A stretch of 64,000 bases of DNA from Vibrio neonatus. GTDB taxonomy: Bacteria; Pseudomonadota; Gammaproteobacteria; Enterobacterales; Vibrionaceae. Position 1 is the first letter of the stretch. Each line of letters begins with the position of its first letter. Location of the stretch: contig NZ_AP024885.1 in NCBI RefSeq assembly GCF_024346975.1, forward strand, positions 2,682,111-2,746,110, in the 5' to 3' direction. The position numbers and the translations under genes are program-made. Shown here in pieces: positions 1 to 7,113 of this stretch. Under the pieces are notes generated by a model. It made no database searches. It saw only the letters and a program-made list of their open reading frames with translations, and was not told the origin of the DNA.

Positions 1-1
1 A

Positions 2-331
2 GGCATCTCTAAAAACTACAATAACATCCCATTAGAAGTTGGTATGGTTCTTTCAAATGAACCAGGATATTACCGAACTGATGAGTTTGGTATCCGTATT
101 GAAAACCTAGAGATCGTGGTGGAAATCGAAACTCAAGGCGACTTCTCTGTGCTTGGATTTGAATCCCTAACTCGTGCACCGATCGATAAACGTAATATCG
201 ACCAGTCACTTCTAACCGCGCATGAGATTGAATGGCTTAATGAGTATCATCAAAAAGTGTGGAATGACTTATCACCACTAGTTGATGGCGATGTGAAGCA
301 ATGGTTGCAACAAGCAACTCTAGCTCTCTAG
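2..331 (+). CDS. M24-family Xaa-Pro aminopeptidase, C-terminal part
   Basis: The reading frame is open from the left edge, so only the last 109 residues are present. The segment GMVLSNEPGYYRTDEFGIR followed by IENLEIV is the classic end of a pita-bread (M24B) metallopeptidase. The Glu of NEPG and the later Glu of RIENL are metal ligands in this family. These enzymes remove an N-terminal residue preceding proline and normally bind two Mn or other divalent ions. The gene ends inside a short tandem repeat and is followed by a bidirectional terminator. Family assignment is firm; substrate preference cannot be judged from this fragment. Confidence 0.85.
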   Translation, partial: GISKNYNNIPLEVGMVLSNEPGYYRTDEFGIRIENLEIVVEIETQGDFSVLGFESLTRAPIDKRNIDQSLLTAHEIEWLNEYHQKVWNDLSPLVDGDVKQWLQQATLAL

Positions 332-344
332 CTCTCTAGCTCTA
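318..344. repeat. 8-bp tandem repeat over a stop codon
   Basis: Three head-to-tail copies of CTCTAGCT (318-325, 326-333, 334-341) plus CTA. The peptidase stop codon TAG at 329-331 lies in the second copy. Eight is not a multiple of three, so gain or loss of a unit would move the reading frame of the last residues, although TAG recurs in every copy. Confidence 0.75.
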
Positions 345-351
345 ATAGCAA

Positions 352-396
352 AGCCCCTCAATAGTTGGTTATCCAATTATTGAGGGGCTATTTTAT
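352..396. terminator. Bidirectional rho-independent terminator
   Basis: A 12-bp perfect stem (352-363 with 378-389, AGCCCCTCAATA) is followed by a T-rich run on the plus strand. It separates the M24 peptidase from the convergent thiH. A-rich sequence on the other side is weaker, so minus-strand termination is less certain. Confidence 0.8.
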
Positions 397-404
397 TTAT
401 CTGC

Positions 405-420
405 TGTTTCACGTGAAACA
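405..420. other. parS: parS centromere site (ParB binding)
   Basis: TGTTTCACGTGAAACA is a perfect 16-bp palindrome and matches the bacterial parS consensus, including the form reported for Vibrio cholerae chromosome 1. It is directly adjacent to the thiH stop codon (421-423). parA and parB lie at 52-53.8 kb of the same window. ParB would load here and spread, and ParA would move the origin region to the pole. Identity of the motif is seen; its use in this strain is inferred. Confidence 0.88.
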
Positions 421-1539
421 CTAACCAGAATAAATCGACGTCCAATCTCTCCATACCGGTTCAAAACCGCGACTGCGAATTGCAGATTCAACTTCTAACG
501 CTGTTCGCTCATCTGATATTTCAAATTGCTCCAGTTCTTGATCATCGATATCAACTGCATAACCACCTGGCTGAGTCTTAGATGCCGCCGAGACAGTAGT
601 AACACCTAGCGGTAAGATGTTGTCTCTAAATGAAGCTGATTCACGAGTAGATAAAGAGATATCCACATGTTGGTTGAATAGACGATAAGCACAAATCAAT
701 TGCACCATCTGTTTGTCATTCAATATCGACTTAGGTTGTACACCCCCCTCGCAAGGTCTTAGCCTTGGCAGTGAAATGCTATAGCGAGTTTTCCAATATG
801 TCTTCTCTAGATAATCAAGATGACAAGCAACAAACATGCTATCCACTCGCCAGTTATCTAAGCCAATTAATGCACCAATACCTATCTTATCTATTCCAGC
901 TTTAGCCAATCTATCAGGAGTTTCTAGTCGATAGTAAAAGTCTGTCTTTGAGCCTTTTAGGTGATGCTCTGCATACGTGGATGGATTGTACGTCTCTTGG
1001 TAAACCATGACCGCATCCAAGCCAAGACCTTTCAGTTCAGCATATTGCCCTTGTTCAAGAGGCTGCACTTCCATGGCCAGATAATTAAATTGTTCTTTTA
1101 TCTGAGGCACGGCTTGGCGGAAATATTCCATACCGACTTTTTTCTGATGCTCACCAGTGACTAAAAGTACGCTGTCGAATTTCATTGCTTTTAGTACATT
1201 AACTTCTAAATCAATCTCTTCTTTAGTCAGCGTTTTACGCTTAATGCGATTGTTCATTGAGAACCCGCAGTACGTACAATCATTAGAACAAAGATTTGAA
1301 AGATACAGAGGCACATATAAACCAATGGTAGAGCCAAAACGCTGTCTCGTTTTTTGGTAAGAAAGCTGAGCCATGTTTTCTAAGTATGGTTCTGCCGCAG
1401 GCGAAATGAGCGCTTTAAAGTCTTCAAGATCTAACTTCGTTTTAGCCAAAGCTCTTTCTACATCAGTAGAGGTTTTGGACATAATAGACAGGTAGCTTTC
1501 ACTCCAATCTATCGATTTGAATACGTCGACAAAACTCAT
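421..1539 (-). CDS. thiH: 2-iminoacetate synthase (tyrosine lyase) ThiH
   Basis: Radical-SAM enzyme that splits tyrosine into p-cresol and dehydroglycine for the thiazole ring of thiamine. The 372-residue product has the CxxxCxxC cluster motif at Cys84, Cys88 and Cys91 (CSNDCTYC), the [4Fe-4S]/SAM site. Length matches the family. Its ATG overlaps the thiG stop codon (ATGA, 1536-1539), so it is the translationally coupled last gene of the thi operon. Use of ThiH rather than the glycine oxidase ThiO fits a gammaproteobacterial, oxygen-sensitive thiazole route. Confidence 0.97.
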   Translation of the reverse strand: MSFVDVFKSIDWSESYLSIMSKTSTDVERALAKTKLDLEDFKALISPAAEPYLENMAQLSYQKTRQRFGSTIGLYVPLYLSNLCSNDCTYCGFSMNNRIKRKTLTKEEIDLEVNVLKAMKFDSVLLVTGEHQKKVGMEYFRQAVPQIKEQFNYLAMEVQPLEQGQYAELKGLGLDAVMVYQETYNPSTYAEHHLKGSKTDFYYRLETPDRLAKAGIDKIGIGALIGLDNWRVDSMFVACHLDYLEKTYWKTRYSISLPRLRPCEGGVQPKSILNDKQMVQLICAYRLFNQHVDISLSTRESASFRDNILPLGVTTVSAASKTQPGGYAVDIDDQELEQFEISDERTALEVESAIRSRGFEPVWRDWTSIYSG

Positions 1540-2318
1540 AGTTTCGCCTCGTATGAGGAATCAAGAAATGCAGTCATAGGGCTCGATGCCATTGCTTTAA
1601 CTTGTTGTGCACCTAAGCCAGACTCGTAAGCAATCCTACCCGCTTCTACCGCTAACTTAAAAGCACGACCAATTGCAATCGGATCGCCAGCAGTTGCCAT
1701 CGCGGTATTGACCAAAACGGCATCTGCGCCCATTTCCATTGCTTGCGCCGCATGAGATGGAGCGCCAATTCCTGCGTCAACAATCACCGGAACATTTGCT
1801 TGTTCGATAATGATCTTTAAGAAATCAATTGAGGCCAATCCTTTATTGGTGCCAATAGGAGCACCAAGTGGCATCACAGCAGCGCAACCTACTTCTTCTA
1901 GGCGCTTGCATAACACAGGGTCAGCATGACAGTAAGGTAATACTACAAAGCCATCTTTCACCAACTGCTCTGCCGCTTTTAGTGTTTCGATTGGATCAGG
2001 CATCAAGTACTTAGGGTCAGGATGAATCTCTAGTTTAAGCCAGTTCGTTTGCAAGGCTTCTCTTGCTAAATGCGCGGCAAATATCGCATCTTGCGCATTC
2101 TTAGCGCCTGAAGTATTGGGTAATAAATTCACGCCAATATTGTTTAATGAACCTAGAATATCATCTTGCTTGTCGAACACGTCTACACGCTTCAATGCCA
2201 TAGTCACCAGTTCGGATTCAGAAGCTGTAATTGATGATGCCATTAATTGGTTGTTTGCGTACTTACCCGTGCCGGTAAACAGTCGTGAATTAAATGTCTT
2301 ATCTGCTATTTTCAACAT
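1536..2318 (-). CDS. thiG: Thiazole synthase ThiG
   Basis: Forms the thiazole phosphate ring from deoxyxylulose 5-phosphate, dehydroglycine and ThiS-thiocarboxylate. The ATG at 2318 is chosen, giving 260 residues. It begins MLKIADKTF and sits just after the thiS stop codon; the frame is open further upstream but that would overlap thiS. Lys95 in NWLKLEI is the expected Schiff-base lysine. The TIM-barrel phosphate loops ([20 protein letters not shown] and [11 protein letters not shown]) are present. The stop overlaps the thiH start by four bases. Confidence 0.96.
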   Translation of the reverse strand: MLKIADKTFNSRLFTGTGKYANNQLMASSITASESELVTMALKRVDVFDKQDDILGSLNNIGVNLLPNTSGAKNAQDAIFAAHLAREALQTNWLKLEIHPDPKYLMPDPIETLKAAEQLVKDGFVVLPYCHADPVLCKRLEEVGCAAVMPLGAPIGTNKGLASIDFLKIIIEQANVPVIVDAGIGAPSHAAQAMEMGADAVLVNTAMATAGDPIAIGRAFKLAVEAGRIAYESGLGAQQVKAMASSPMTAFLDSSYEAKL

Positions 2319-2320
2319 AA

Positions 2321-2533
2321 TTAGCCTCCAGCTATCGCGCGAAATACAGAAAGAGTGTCGCCCTTCTGTAGCTTGATGCTGTCCCATTTTGATTGTGGAA
2401 CAACTTTATTGTTTAGAGCAATTGCACAGCCTTGGGTTGGCAATCCTTGGTTTTCCAATACGTCGACTAAGGTACTATCAGCACCCAGTGTTATCGACTT
2501 ATCGTTGATGGTTATTGAAATATCAGTCATCAA
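2321..2533 (-). CDS. thiS: Sulfur carrier protein ThiS
   Basis: A 70-residue ubiquitin-like beta-grasp protein ending in Gly-Gly (FRAIAGG). ThiF adenylates this end and converts it to a thiocarboxylate that donates sulfur to ThiG. The start ATG (2533) lies inside the end of thiF with an 11-base overlap, and the stop is two bases before the thiG ATG. That is tight translational coupling through the thiFSG segment. Confidence 0.95.
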   Translation of the reverse strand: MMTDISITINDKSITLGADSTLVDVLENQGLPTQGCAIALNNKVVPQSKWDSIKLQKGDTLSVFRAIAGG

Positions 2534-3287
2534 TTACTTCCTTATTGCAGACGGCACAGGTGTCATCTTTAGCAATTTCAAATTTCTGTTGAGTCATAGT
2601 GCGTCCTTGAAAGACGATTAACTCTGCCGCGTTCAGTGTTTCAGGTTCAATAAGCGCACGTATCGCAAGCATCGATTGCAAGCTCGCAATCATATTTACG
2701 TTTGGTCCCATCACACCTGATTCACTACATTTGGTTGCTTGGTTAGATTCGGTAAATGGATATAGGCAGTGATAGCAAGGTGCTTTCTCCCCTTGATAAT
2801 CAAAATACGCAAGCTGACCATCCCAACCTATAGCAGCACCAGAAACTAACGGCGTGGTATTAGAAAAGCAGGCCTTATTGATATCTTGTCGGGTAGGAAA
2901 GTTGTCACTGCAGTCAACAACCAGATCAGCCATGCTAACTTCTAACAGCAAGGAGTCTAAGCTCATACGTCGATTAACACTGCGTACATTGGTTGAGGAA
3001 TTTAGCTGGCGAACTTGATTAGCTAGAGAGATAGCTTTTGAGCTACCAAGGTCGGATTCGCGATAGCTTAATTGTCGGTGCAAGTTACTAATTTCTACGC
3101 TGTCATCATCACAAAGAACTAGCTTACCTACCCCAGCACCTGCCAGTTGCAGTGCCACAGCACTGCCTAAACCACCACAACCAACAATGAGCGCCTTGGC
3201 GTTTAGTAGTGACTGCTGTCCTTGCTCTCCGATCTCAGGCAACATTATTTGCCGTTGATAACGTACAAATTCCTTATCAGTGAGCAT
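2523..3287 (-). CDS. thiF: ThiS adenylyltransferase ThiF
   Basis: E1-like enzyme that adenylates the C-terminal glycine of ThiS. The 254-residue product has the nucleotide-binding GCGGLGS loop at about residues 37-42, the following acidic CDDD, and two CxxC zinc pairs: CYHC near residue 175 and CAVC near the C-terminus. The start overlaps the end of thiE by 11 bases. It could also serve molybdopterin synthase as MoeB, but its place between thiE and thiS makes the thiamine role clear. Confidence 0.95.
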   Translation of the reverse strand: MLTDKEFVRYQRQIMLPEIGEQGQQSLLNAKALIVGCGGLGSAVALQLAGAGVGKLVLCDDDSVEISNLHRQLSYRESDLGSSKAISLANQVRQLNSSTNVRSVNRRMSLDSLLLEVSMADLVVDCSDNFPTRQDINKACFSNTTPLVSGAAIGWDGQLAYFDYQGEKAPCYHCLYPFTESNQATKCSESGVMGPNVNMIASLQSMLAIRALIEPETLNAAELIVFQGRTMTQQKFEIAKDDTCAVCNKEVIDD

Positions 3288-4455
3288 TGGTCACTCCATC
3301 CACTGAGTGTTCAGAGTTAAACAACACTTGAAATTGATCGACTGCTTTCTTCTTATCATCCGCTAATGTTACAGCCCTAACCACTGCCACACTCGAAACA
3401 CCAGTATCGATCACCTTAGGCGCACGCGCTAAATCAATACCACCAATCGCAACACTAGGTAGGAGTGATCCTCTTTGCTTACCAATAGATGAAATAAGGG
3501 CTTGGTATAGTTTGAGTTTGATTAGTCCTTGCGGAGATGAAGGCATGTCTTTGGTGGTGGTTGGGAATATATGCCCCAATGCAAGGTATGAAGGTTTGTA
3601 CTGCAAGGCATTAATAATCTCGAAATAGCCATGAGTTGAGATACCTAAACCGATATCGCTATCCAATAGACTGCTATCTTCTAGCTCAGCTAAGTCCTCT
3701 TGGCCTAGATGAATACAGGATGCTCCATGCTCTAAAGCAAGTCCCCAGTAATCATTGATAACGATATCAACACCACGTTCTTTGCCTATTTGAATAGCAC
3801 GTTTTACATCATCAGAAACGTCACTGGCTGCTTTGTCTTTTATTCTGAGCTGTAAAATTTCCACACCACAAGTAGCTAACTCTTCCACTAATTCTATGCT
3901 GTCTACTACTGGATATAGACCAAAGCATCGCGTCTGTTTACGAACTGTTGTCGCGAGATTATTGTTTCTTAAGCGGGGAAAATAGCGGATATCCGATGGC
4001 CATGTTTCACATGAAACATGCTGTGCACTACGAGAAGTTAGCGCAGAATCTTCAATCGTAAATCCAAGAGAAAGTGAAACCAGTAACCAAGCAATGTAAC
4101 TATCGCGTGTTGTCGAGTACTCAGCTAACACATAGTCCCATTCAAACTGAGTGCCATTGCCTAAGCGGACAATGTCTTTGCCTTGTGTAAACAAAGTTGT
4201 GATAGAAGCGATGTGTTGGTTATTTTGATCGTAAATGGCAATAGATTGTTGTGATGATTCACTGTCATCTACAACTAAATTATAGGATTGCTCTGGGGCA
4301 GCTAGACTAATAGCAAAGTTATCGCCTTGCTTGTATTCAGTAATTAGGTTTGTAAAACCAGCATCACGTGCGCACTCAATAACAGAGTCAACCGCTGCGT
4401 GAAAAGCTGGAGTAGCATTGGGGGATTGTATAAAGCTAGTAAGTGGGGATTCCAT
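3277..4455 (-). CDS. thiE: Thiamine-phosphate synthase ThiE with N-terminal extension
   Basis: Joins HMP pyrophosphate and thiazole phosphate to give thiamine phosphate. At 392 residues it is far longer than the roughly 210-residue E. coli enzyme. The TIM-barrel ThiE core starts near residue 176 (CFGLYPVVDS) and carries LQLRIKDK, INDYWGLA, HLGQEDL, the phosphate and thiazole contact region GHIFPTTTK, and AIGGID. Residues 1-175 form an extra region of unknown role with no motif I recognise; N-terminally extended ThiE proteins are known in Vibrio. First gene of the operon, about 95 bases downstream of a TPP riboswitch. A parS-like sequence lies inside the coding region. Confidence 0.93.
   Translation of the reverse strand: MESPLTSFIQSPNATPAFHAAVDSVIECARDAGFTNLITEYKQGDNFAISLAAPEQSYNLVVDDSESSQQSIAIYDQNNQHIASITTLFTQGKDIVRLGNGTQFEWDYVLAEYSTTRDSYIAWLLVSLSLGFTIEDSALTSRSAQHVSCETWPSDIRYFPRLRNNNLATTVRKQTRCFGLYPVVDSIELVEELATCGVEILQLRIKDKAASDVSDDVKRAIQIGKERGVDIVINDYWGLALEHGASCIHLGQEDLAELEDSSLLDSDIGLGISTHGYFEIINALQYKPSYLALGHIFPTTTKDMPSSPQGLIKLKLYQALISSIGKQRGSLLPSVAIGGIDLARAPKVIDTGVSSVAVVRAVTLADDKKKAVDQFQVLFNSEHSVDGVTNAH
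4003..4018. other. Degenerate parS-like site inside thiE
   Basis: TGTTTCACATGAAACA differs from the perfect site at 405-420 by one central base (G to A), which breaks the CACGTG core. Spacing between the two is 3.6 kb. Clusters of parS copies around the origin are common, so this may be a weak ParB site or a chance coding sequence. Confidence 0.4.
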
Positions 4456-4550
4456 CGCCCTATCCTTCTGTAATAAACACAGCTTGTCGGATAGATTGAT
4501 GGCAGGTGGTACTAAGTTAAAAATCTTAATACCTAAATAGAATTGACCAC

Positions 4551-4647
4551 CTTGTTTCCTTCGCAGGTATTATCCTGTATCAGGTTCTACGGATTCCGTA
4601 TTCACGGTCTCAGCTTCTTGTGATTAACACTTCAGCACTCCGACAAG
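4551..4647 (-). promoter_or_regulatory. TPP riboswitch (THI box)
   Basis: Read on the minus strand, the RNA holds the conserved pieces of the TPP aptamer. These are a GGAGTGC start, CTGAGA in the pyrimidine-sensing arm, and CCTGAT-ACAGGATAAT-ACCTGCGAAGGAAA in the pyrophosphate-sensing arm. P1 can close as CTTGT (4643-4647) with ACAAG (4551-4555). A promoter -10 (TATAAT, 4655-4660) lies immediately upstream, placing the start of transcription about at the aptamer. Downstream, a 7-bp inverted repeat (4546-4552 with 4504-4510) shares two bases with P1 and may be the switching stem. No U-rich terminator follows it, so control may be translational. Confidence 0.93.
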
Positions 4648-4692
4648 CAGATTCATTATATAGAAACTATCAAAAGAACAAAGCAAACTTAC

Positions 4693-5082
4693 TCAGTTTT
4701 TGAACACAAGATGAAAACCGATCATTGCAGCAGAGATACTAAACACAACATTGAGTAGAATATTTAGACCCGCTTTCCAATAGTCACCTTGTTGGAACAT
4801 AAGAACATTATCCATAGAGAATGTTGAGAAGGTAGTTAAGGCACCAAGGAAGCCAAGCCCAACGATTTGACGCCATGGGTCTACAGCAATCACTTCGTTT
4901 TCAAATAACGCAATAAGCGTACCCATTATAAATGAGCCAACAATATTTACGGTTAACGTACCATAAGGAAAACCTCGGCCTAAAAGAAGTACGCAAAGTT
5001 CAGATATTAAATAACGTGAACAAGCACCAAAAGCGCCACCTATTGCGATAAAACCTAGGGTTGCAAACTGTCCCATTGCCAC
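4693..5082 (-). CDS. crcB: Fluoride-specific ion channel FluC/CrcB
   Basis: Small four-helix inner-membrane protein of 129 residues that works as an antiparallel dimer to export fluoride. Family signatures visible are GGAFGACSRY near residues 15-24, GTLTVNIVGSF, and the TTFSTFSMDN segment that holds the fluoride-track phenylalanines and Na-site region. The stop lies about 45 bases upstream of the thi promoter, so it is transcribed separately from the thi genes though on the same strand. No fluoride riboswitch is seen upstream. ATG at 5082 or the second Met (MGQ) could be the start. Confidence 0.93.
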   Translation of the reverse strand: MAMGQFATLGFIAIGGAFGACSRYLISELCVLLLGRGFPYGTLTVNIVGSFIMGTLIALFENEVIAVDPWRQIVGLGFLGALTTFSTFSMDNVLMFQQGDYWKAGLNILLNVVFSISAAMIGFHLVFKN

Positions 5083-5141
5083 TTATCTCCCAAGAAAACT
5101 AGTTAGATTTAAAAAGTTACATGCGTCACTTTATATGACGT

Positions 5142-5163
5142 TAATGTGATCTAGATCATTAGC
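5142..5163. promoter_or_regulatory. CRP-type binding site upstream of crcB
   Basis: AATGTGATCTAGATCA (5143-5158) is identical to 16 contiguous positions of the 22-bp ideal CRP operator. The second half then departs (TT for CA). The half-sites GTGAT-N4-ATCA could also bind FNR. The site is about 60-80 bases upstream of the crcB start. The rest of the gene-free stretch 5083-5406 is AT-rich, and I see nothing else I can support in it. Confidence 0.55.
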
Positions 5164-5436
5164 ATAGCAAACATATGCACTCGATATAATGTAAAAGTTT
5201 AGATTGCAGAAAATAGTAGCAATTAGGTCAATAATCGTAATAAGAAAGAGAAATTCGCATCTTGAAAAATATTGTTCATACACACGATCAAATACGGATA
5301 TAGAGTCTCTAGAAGAGGCTCTGAAGTGGCATAAAGATAAATAGGCATCAATATAGTAACTAAAGGAAAGACATCCTTAAATTCCATTTGAGGCAAGATA
5401 GTGATACCAATTCCGTTAATTTTATGATCTAATAAT

Positions 5437-5454
5437 GGACTCTTAAAGGAGTCC
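5437..5454 (+). promoter_or_regulatory. Hairpin masking the transposase ribosome-binding site
   Basis: GGACTC (5437-5442) pairs with GAGTCC (5449-5454). The Shine-Dalgarno AAAGGAG falls in the loop and 3' arm, two bases before the ATG at 5457. Such hairpins are known in other IS families to block translation from transcripts reading in from outside. Structure is seen; function is inferred. Confidence 0.5.
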
Positions 5455-5456
5455 TT

Positions 5457-5933
5457 ATGAAGCATGATTTTCCGAGTCTGATTAATTCCACATCCAACGC
5501 TCGACTTAGAATGCGTTATTTAGCCGTTTCTCATTTTGTTGACGGTAAAAGTCGCACTCAAATAGCTAAGTACCTTAAAGTTAGCAGAGTAAGCGTCAAT
5601 AAATGGGTCAAAGCATATCTCGACAATGGTCTTGAAGGACTTCAAGAGAAACCACACACTGGTAGACCTCATCGCCTAACAGACGAGCAAAAATCACAAC
5701 TCAAAGAGTATGTTATCGAATATGCCGTAAATGAGAGTGGCGGTCGCCTTCAAGCAAAAGACATTGGGCTCTATATAGAAAGCAATTTCAGTACATCATA
5801 TAAAAAGTCGGCGCTCTATCAGTTATTACATGACATAGGCTTGAGTTGGATTACTACTCGTTCCAAACATCCTAAGCAGTCAGTTGAAGCTCAAGAAGCT
5901 TTTAAAAAAATTCCCAATCGAAACGATCCTTAA
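5457..5933 (+). CDS. IS630 transposase, N-terminal frame (helix-turn-helix part)
   Basis: 158 residues. The first 110 or so form the helix-turn-helix DNA-binding region (SRTQIAKYLKVSRVSVNKWV, then GRPHRLTDEQ) and the start of the linker to the catalytic domain. A good ribosome site (AAAGGAG) precedes the ATG. The frame passes through TTTT-AAAAAAA (5900-5910) and stops 20-odd bases later. The catalytic half continues in the +1 frame, so the full enzyme needs a one-base shift at the A7 run. The shift may come from programmed slippage, or the copy may carry a frameshift mutation. Confidence 0.85.
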   Translation: MKHDFPSLINSTSNARLRMRYLAVSHFVDGKSRTQIAKYLKVSRVSVNKWVKAYLDNGLEGLQEKPHTGRPHRLTDEQKSQLKEYVIEYAVNESGGRLQAKDIGLYIESNFSTSYKKSALYQLLHDIGLSWITTRSKHPKQSVEAQEAFKKIPNRNDP

Positions 5934-6480
5934 GATCCCTGGCCATGTCGCCTTAAAAGATGTTCAAATATGGTTTCAAGATGAGGCTAGATTTGGTCAA
6001 CGCAATACAACAACGCGAATATGGGCAGAGAAAGGTACGCGTCCTAGAGTAGTACAACAACAGCAGTTTGAGTATGCATACCTTTTCGGAGCAGTATGTG
6101 TCACGACAGGAGAAGCTGAAGCGATAGTGGTTCCCCTGAGCAATATGGAAGCAATGAAAGAGCAACTCAGATTAATTTCTCAAGCCACACCAGCTGGCAA
6201 GCATGCTGTTGTGATCATGGATCAAGCGAGTTGGCACCAGAGCTATCTTGCAGATGAATTTGAGAACCTTACCATCATTCATATCCCACCTTATTCTCCC
6301 GAACTTAACCCTATAGAACAGGTATGGAGTTGGCTGCGTCAAAATGAAGTAGCAAATAGGTGCTTCGAAAATTATGACGATATTGTAGAGACAATATGTA
6401 GAGCGTGGAATCGGTTTTGTGAAGATAAAAGCAGAGTCATCTCCCTCTGCTTTAGAGATTGGTTAAACTTGATAAGTTAA
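5884..6480 (+). CDS. IS630 transposase, catalytic frame (DDE domain)
   Basis: The frame downstream of the A7 run encodes a complete DDE domain. The first Asp is in WFQDEARFGQ, the second in VIMDQASWHQ, and the Glu in ELNPIEQVWSWL. Spacing fits the IS630 family and no catalytic residue is missing. The listed ATG at 5884 is probably not a real start: it lies inside the upstream frame with no clear ribosome site. Joined at 5904-5910, the two frames make about 340 residues, the usual length for the family. With A6 instead of A7 the gene would be one continuous frame. Confidence 0.82.
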   Translation: MKLKKLLKKFPIETILKIPGHVALKDVQIWFQDEARFGQRNTTTRIWAEKGTRPRVVQQQQFEYAYLFGAVCVTTGEAEAIVVPLSNMEAMKEQLRLISQATPAGKHAVVIMDQASWHQSYLADEFENLTIIHIPPYSPELNPIEQVWSWLRQNEVANRCFENYDDIVETICRAWNRFCEDKSRVISLCFRDWLNLIS

Positions 6481-6562
6481 TTAACGGAATTGGTATGACA
6501 GTCCTATAAATGGAAAGAACATGCTGCTTCAAAAGAGAGAGACAAAAATCCAGATACAAAAA

Positions 6563-6590
6563 AAGGCCTCAGTCTCTCGACTAAGGCCTT
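6563..6590 (-). terminator. Terminator of the rRNA/tRNA operon (distal copy)
   Basis: The stem AAGGCCT...AGGCCTT encloses a second inner pairing (AGTC/GACT). On the minus strand it is followed by a run of T (6556-6562 complement). Same sequence as the hairpin at 6786-6813. Confidence 0.85.
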
Positions 6591-6595
6591 AATTA

Positions 6596-6685
6596 TGGCA
6601 GGGGTGGAGAGATTCGAACTCCCAACACGCGCCGTCTTCAGGGATTAGGGGAATCCGCTGCTCTGCCAATTGGAGCTACACCGTT
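6596..6685 (-). pseudogene. Degenerate tRNA-Trp copy
   Basis: The D arm, T arm, 3' acceptor strand and CCA are the same as in the neighbouring tRNA-Trp. The 5' acceptor strand reads AACGGTG instead of AGGGGTG, which loses two pairs. The anticodon arm is replaced: the five bases AAATC that follow GCGGATTCC in the intact tRNA become 18 bases, so the total is 90 rather than 77 nt. No CCA anticodon remains. A 4-bp stem (GGAT/ATCC) could still form with CCC at the anticodon position, but position 33 would be C, not the universal U. Most likely a non-functional tRNA. Confidence 0.7.
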
Positions 6686-6785
6686 AGAATTCTTTAGTTT
6701 CTCAATCTGAAAAAACCTCGCTTTCGTATATAGGCAGAAAGAGTGCCTACAACAGAAAGAAGTGAACAAAATGCAGATACGAAAA

Positions 6786-6813
6786 AAGGCCTCAGTCTCT
6801 CGACTAAGGCCTT
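6786..6813 (-). terminator. Terminator after tRNA-Trp
   Basis: AAGGCCT/AGGCCTT stem with a T-run on the minus strand (6782-6787 complement). It immediately follows the CCA end of tRNA-Trp and is probably the original end of the rRNA operon before duplication. Confidence 0.85.
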
Positions 6814-6818
6814 AATTA

Positions 6819-6895
<77 letters not shown>

Positions 6896-6918
6896 AAATT
6901 CTTCAGTTTCTTAATCTG

Positions 6919-6942
6919 AAAAAACCTTGCTAAAGCAAGGTT
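6919..6942 (-). terminator. Hairpin with U-tract between tRNA-Asp and tRNA-Trp
   Basis: AACCTTGC/GCAAGGTT stem (6923-6930 with 6935-6942) followed on the minus strand by six T (6919-6924 complement). It would reduce read-through from tRNA-Asp into tRNA-Trp, or act as a processing hairpin. Confidence 0.6.
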
Positions 6943-6953
6943 ATCAGAATAAG

Positions 6954-7030
6954 TGGCGGAGTGGACGGGACTCGAACCCGCGACCCCCGGCGTGACAGGC
7001 CGGTATTCTAACCAACTGAACTACCACTCC
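6954..7030 (-). tRNA. tRNA-Asp (GTC)
   Basis: 77-nt tRNA with encoded CCA, acceptor GGAGTGG/CCACTCC, and anticodon loop CTGTCAC giving GTC. The T arm CGGGTTCGAGTCCCG matches E. coli tRNA-Asp almost base for base. Located just downstream of 5S rRNA. Confidence 0.97.
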
Positions 7031-7113
7031 GCACCAATTTGTTACTAAACAAGGTCTTATAAATGCCTTATCCAGTTTTTGTCTCTAGATATAAAATCTA
7101 AAAACTTAATTAA

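Larger units (their letters stand above)
5407..6493 (+). mobile_element. IS630-family insertion sequence with TA target duplication
   Basis: A 1087-bp element with 15-bp perfect terminal inverted repeats: CCAATTCCGTTAATT at 5407-5421 and its reverse complement at 6479-6493. Both ends are flanked by TA (5405-5406 and 6494-6495), the target duplication of the IS630/Tc1-mariner superfamily. It carries one transposase split into two overlapping frames. It is inserted between crcB and the tRNA tail of the rRNA operon; no coding gene appears interrupted. Confidence 0.95.

Noticed and set aside
4360..4380. CACGTG core in thiE as a third parS
   Set aside because: Only the six-base core matches; the flanking bases do not fit the GTTTC/GAAAC arms. 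Other CACGTG occurrences are in rRNA.
5083..5222. Fluoride riboswitch before crcB
   Set aside because: I looked for the conserved GGNGAUGG...CUGAUG pattern upstream of crcB and did not find it.
5223..5465. 80-residue minus-strand ORF spanning the left end of the IS
   Set aside because: It begins inside the IS and reads out into AT-rich spacer. Rejoining the flanks without the IS puts a TAG just upstream in this frame, so it is not an interrupted gene. No ribosome site and no family likeness.
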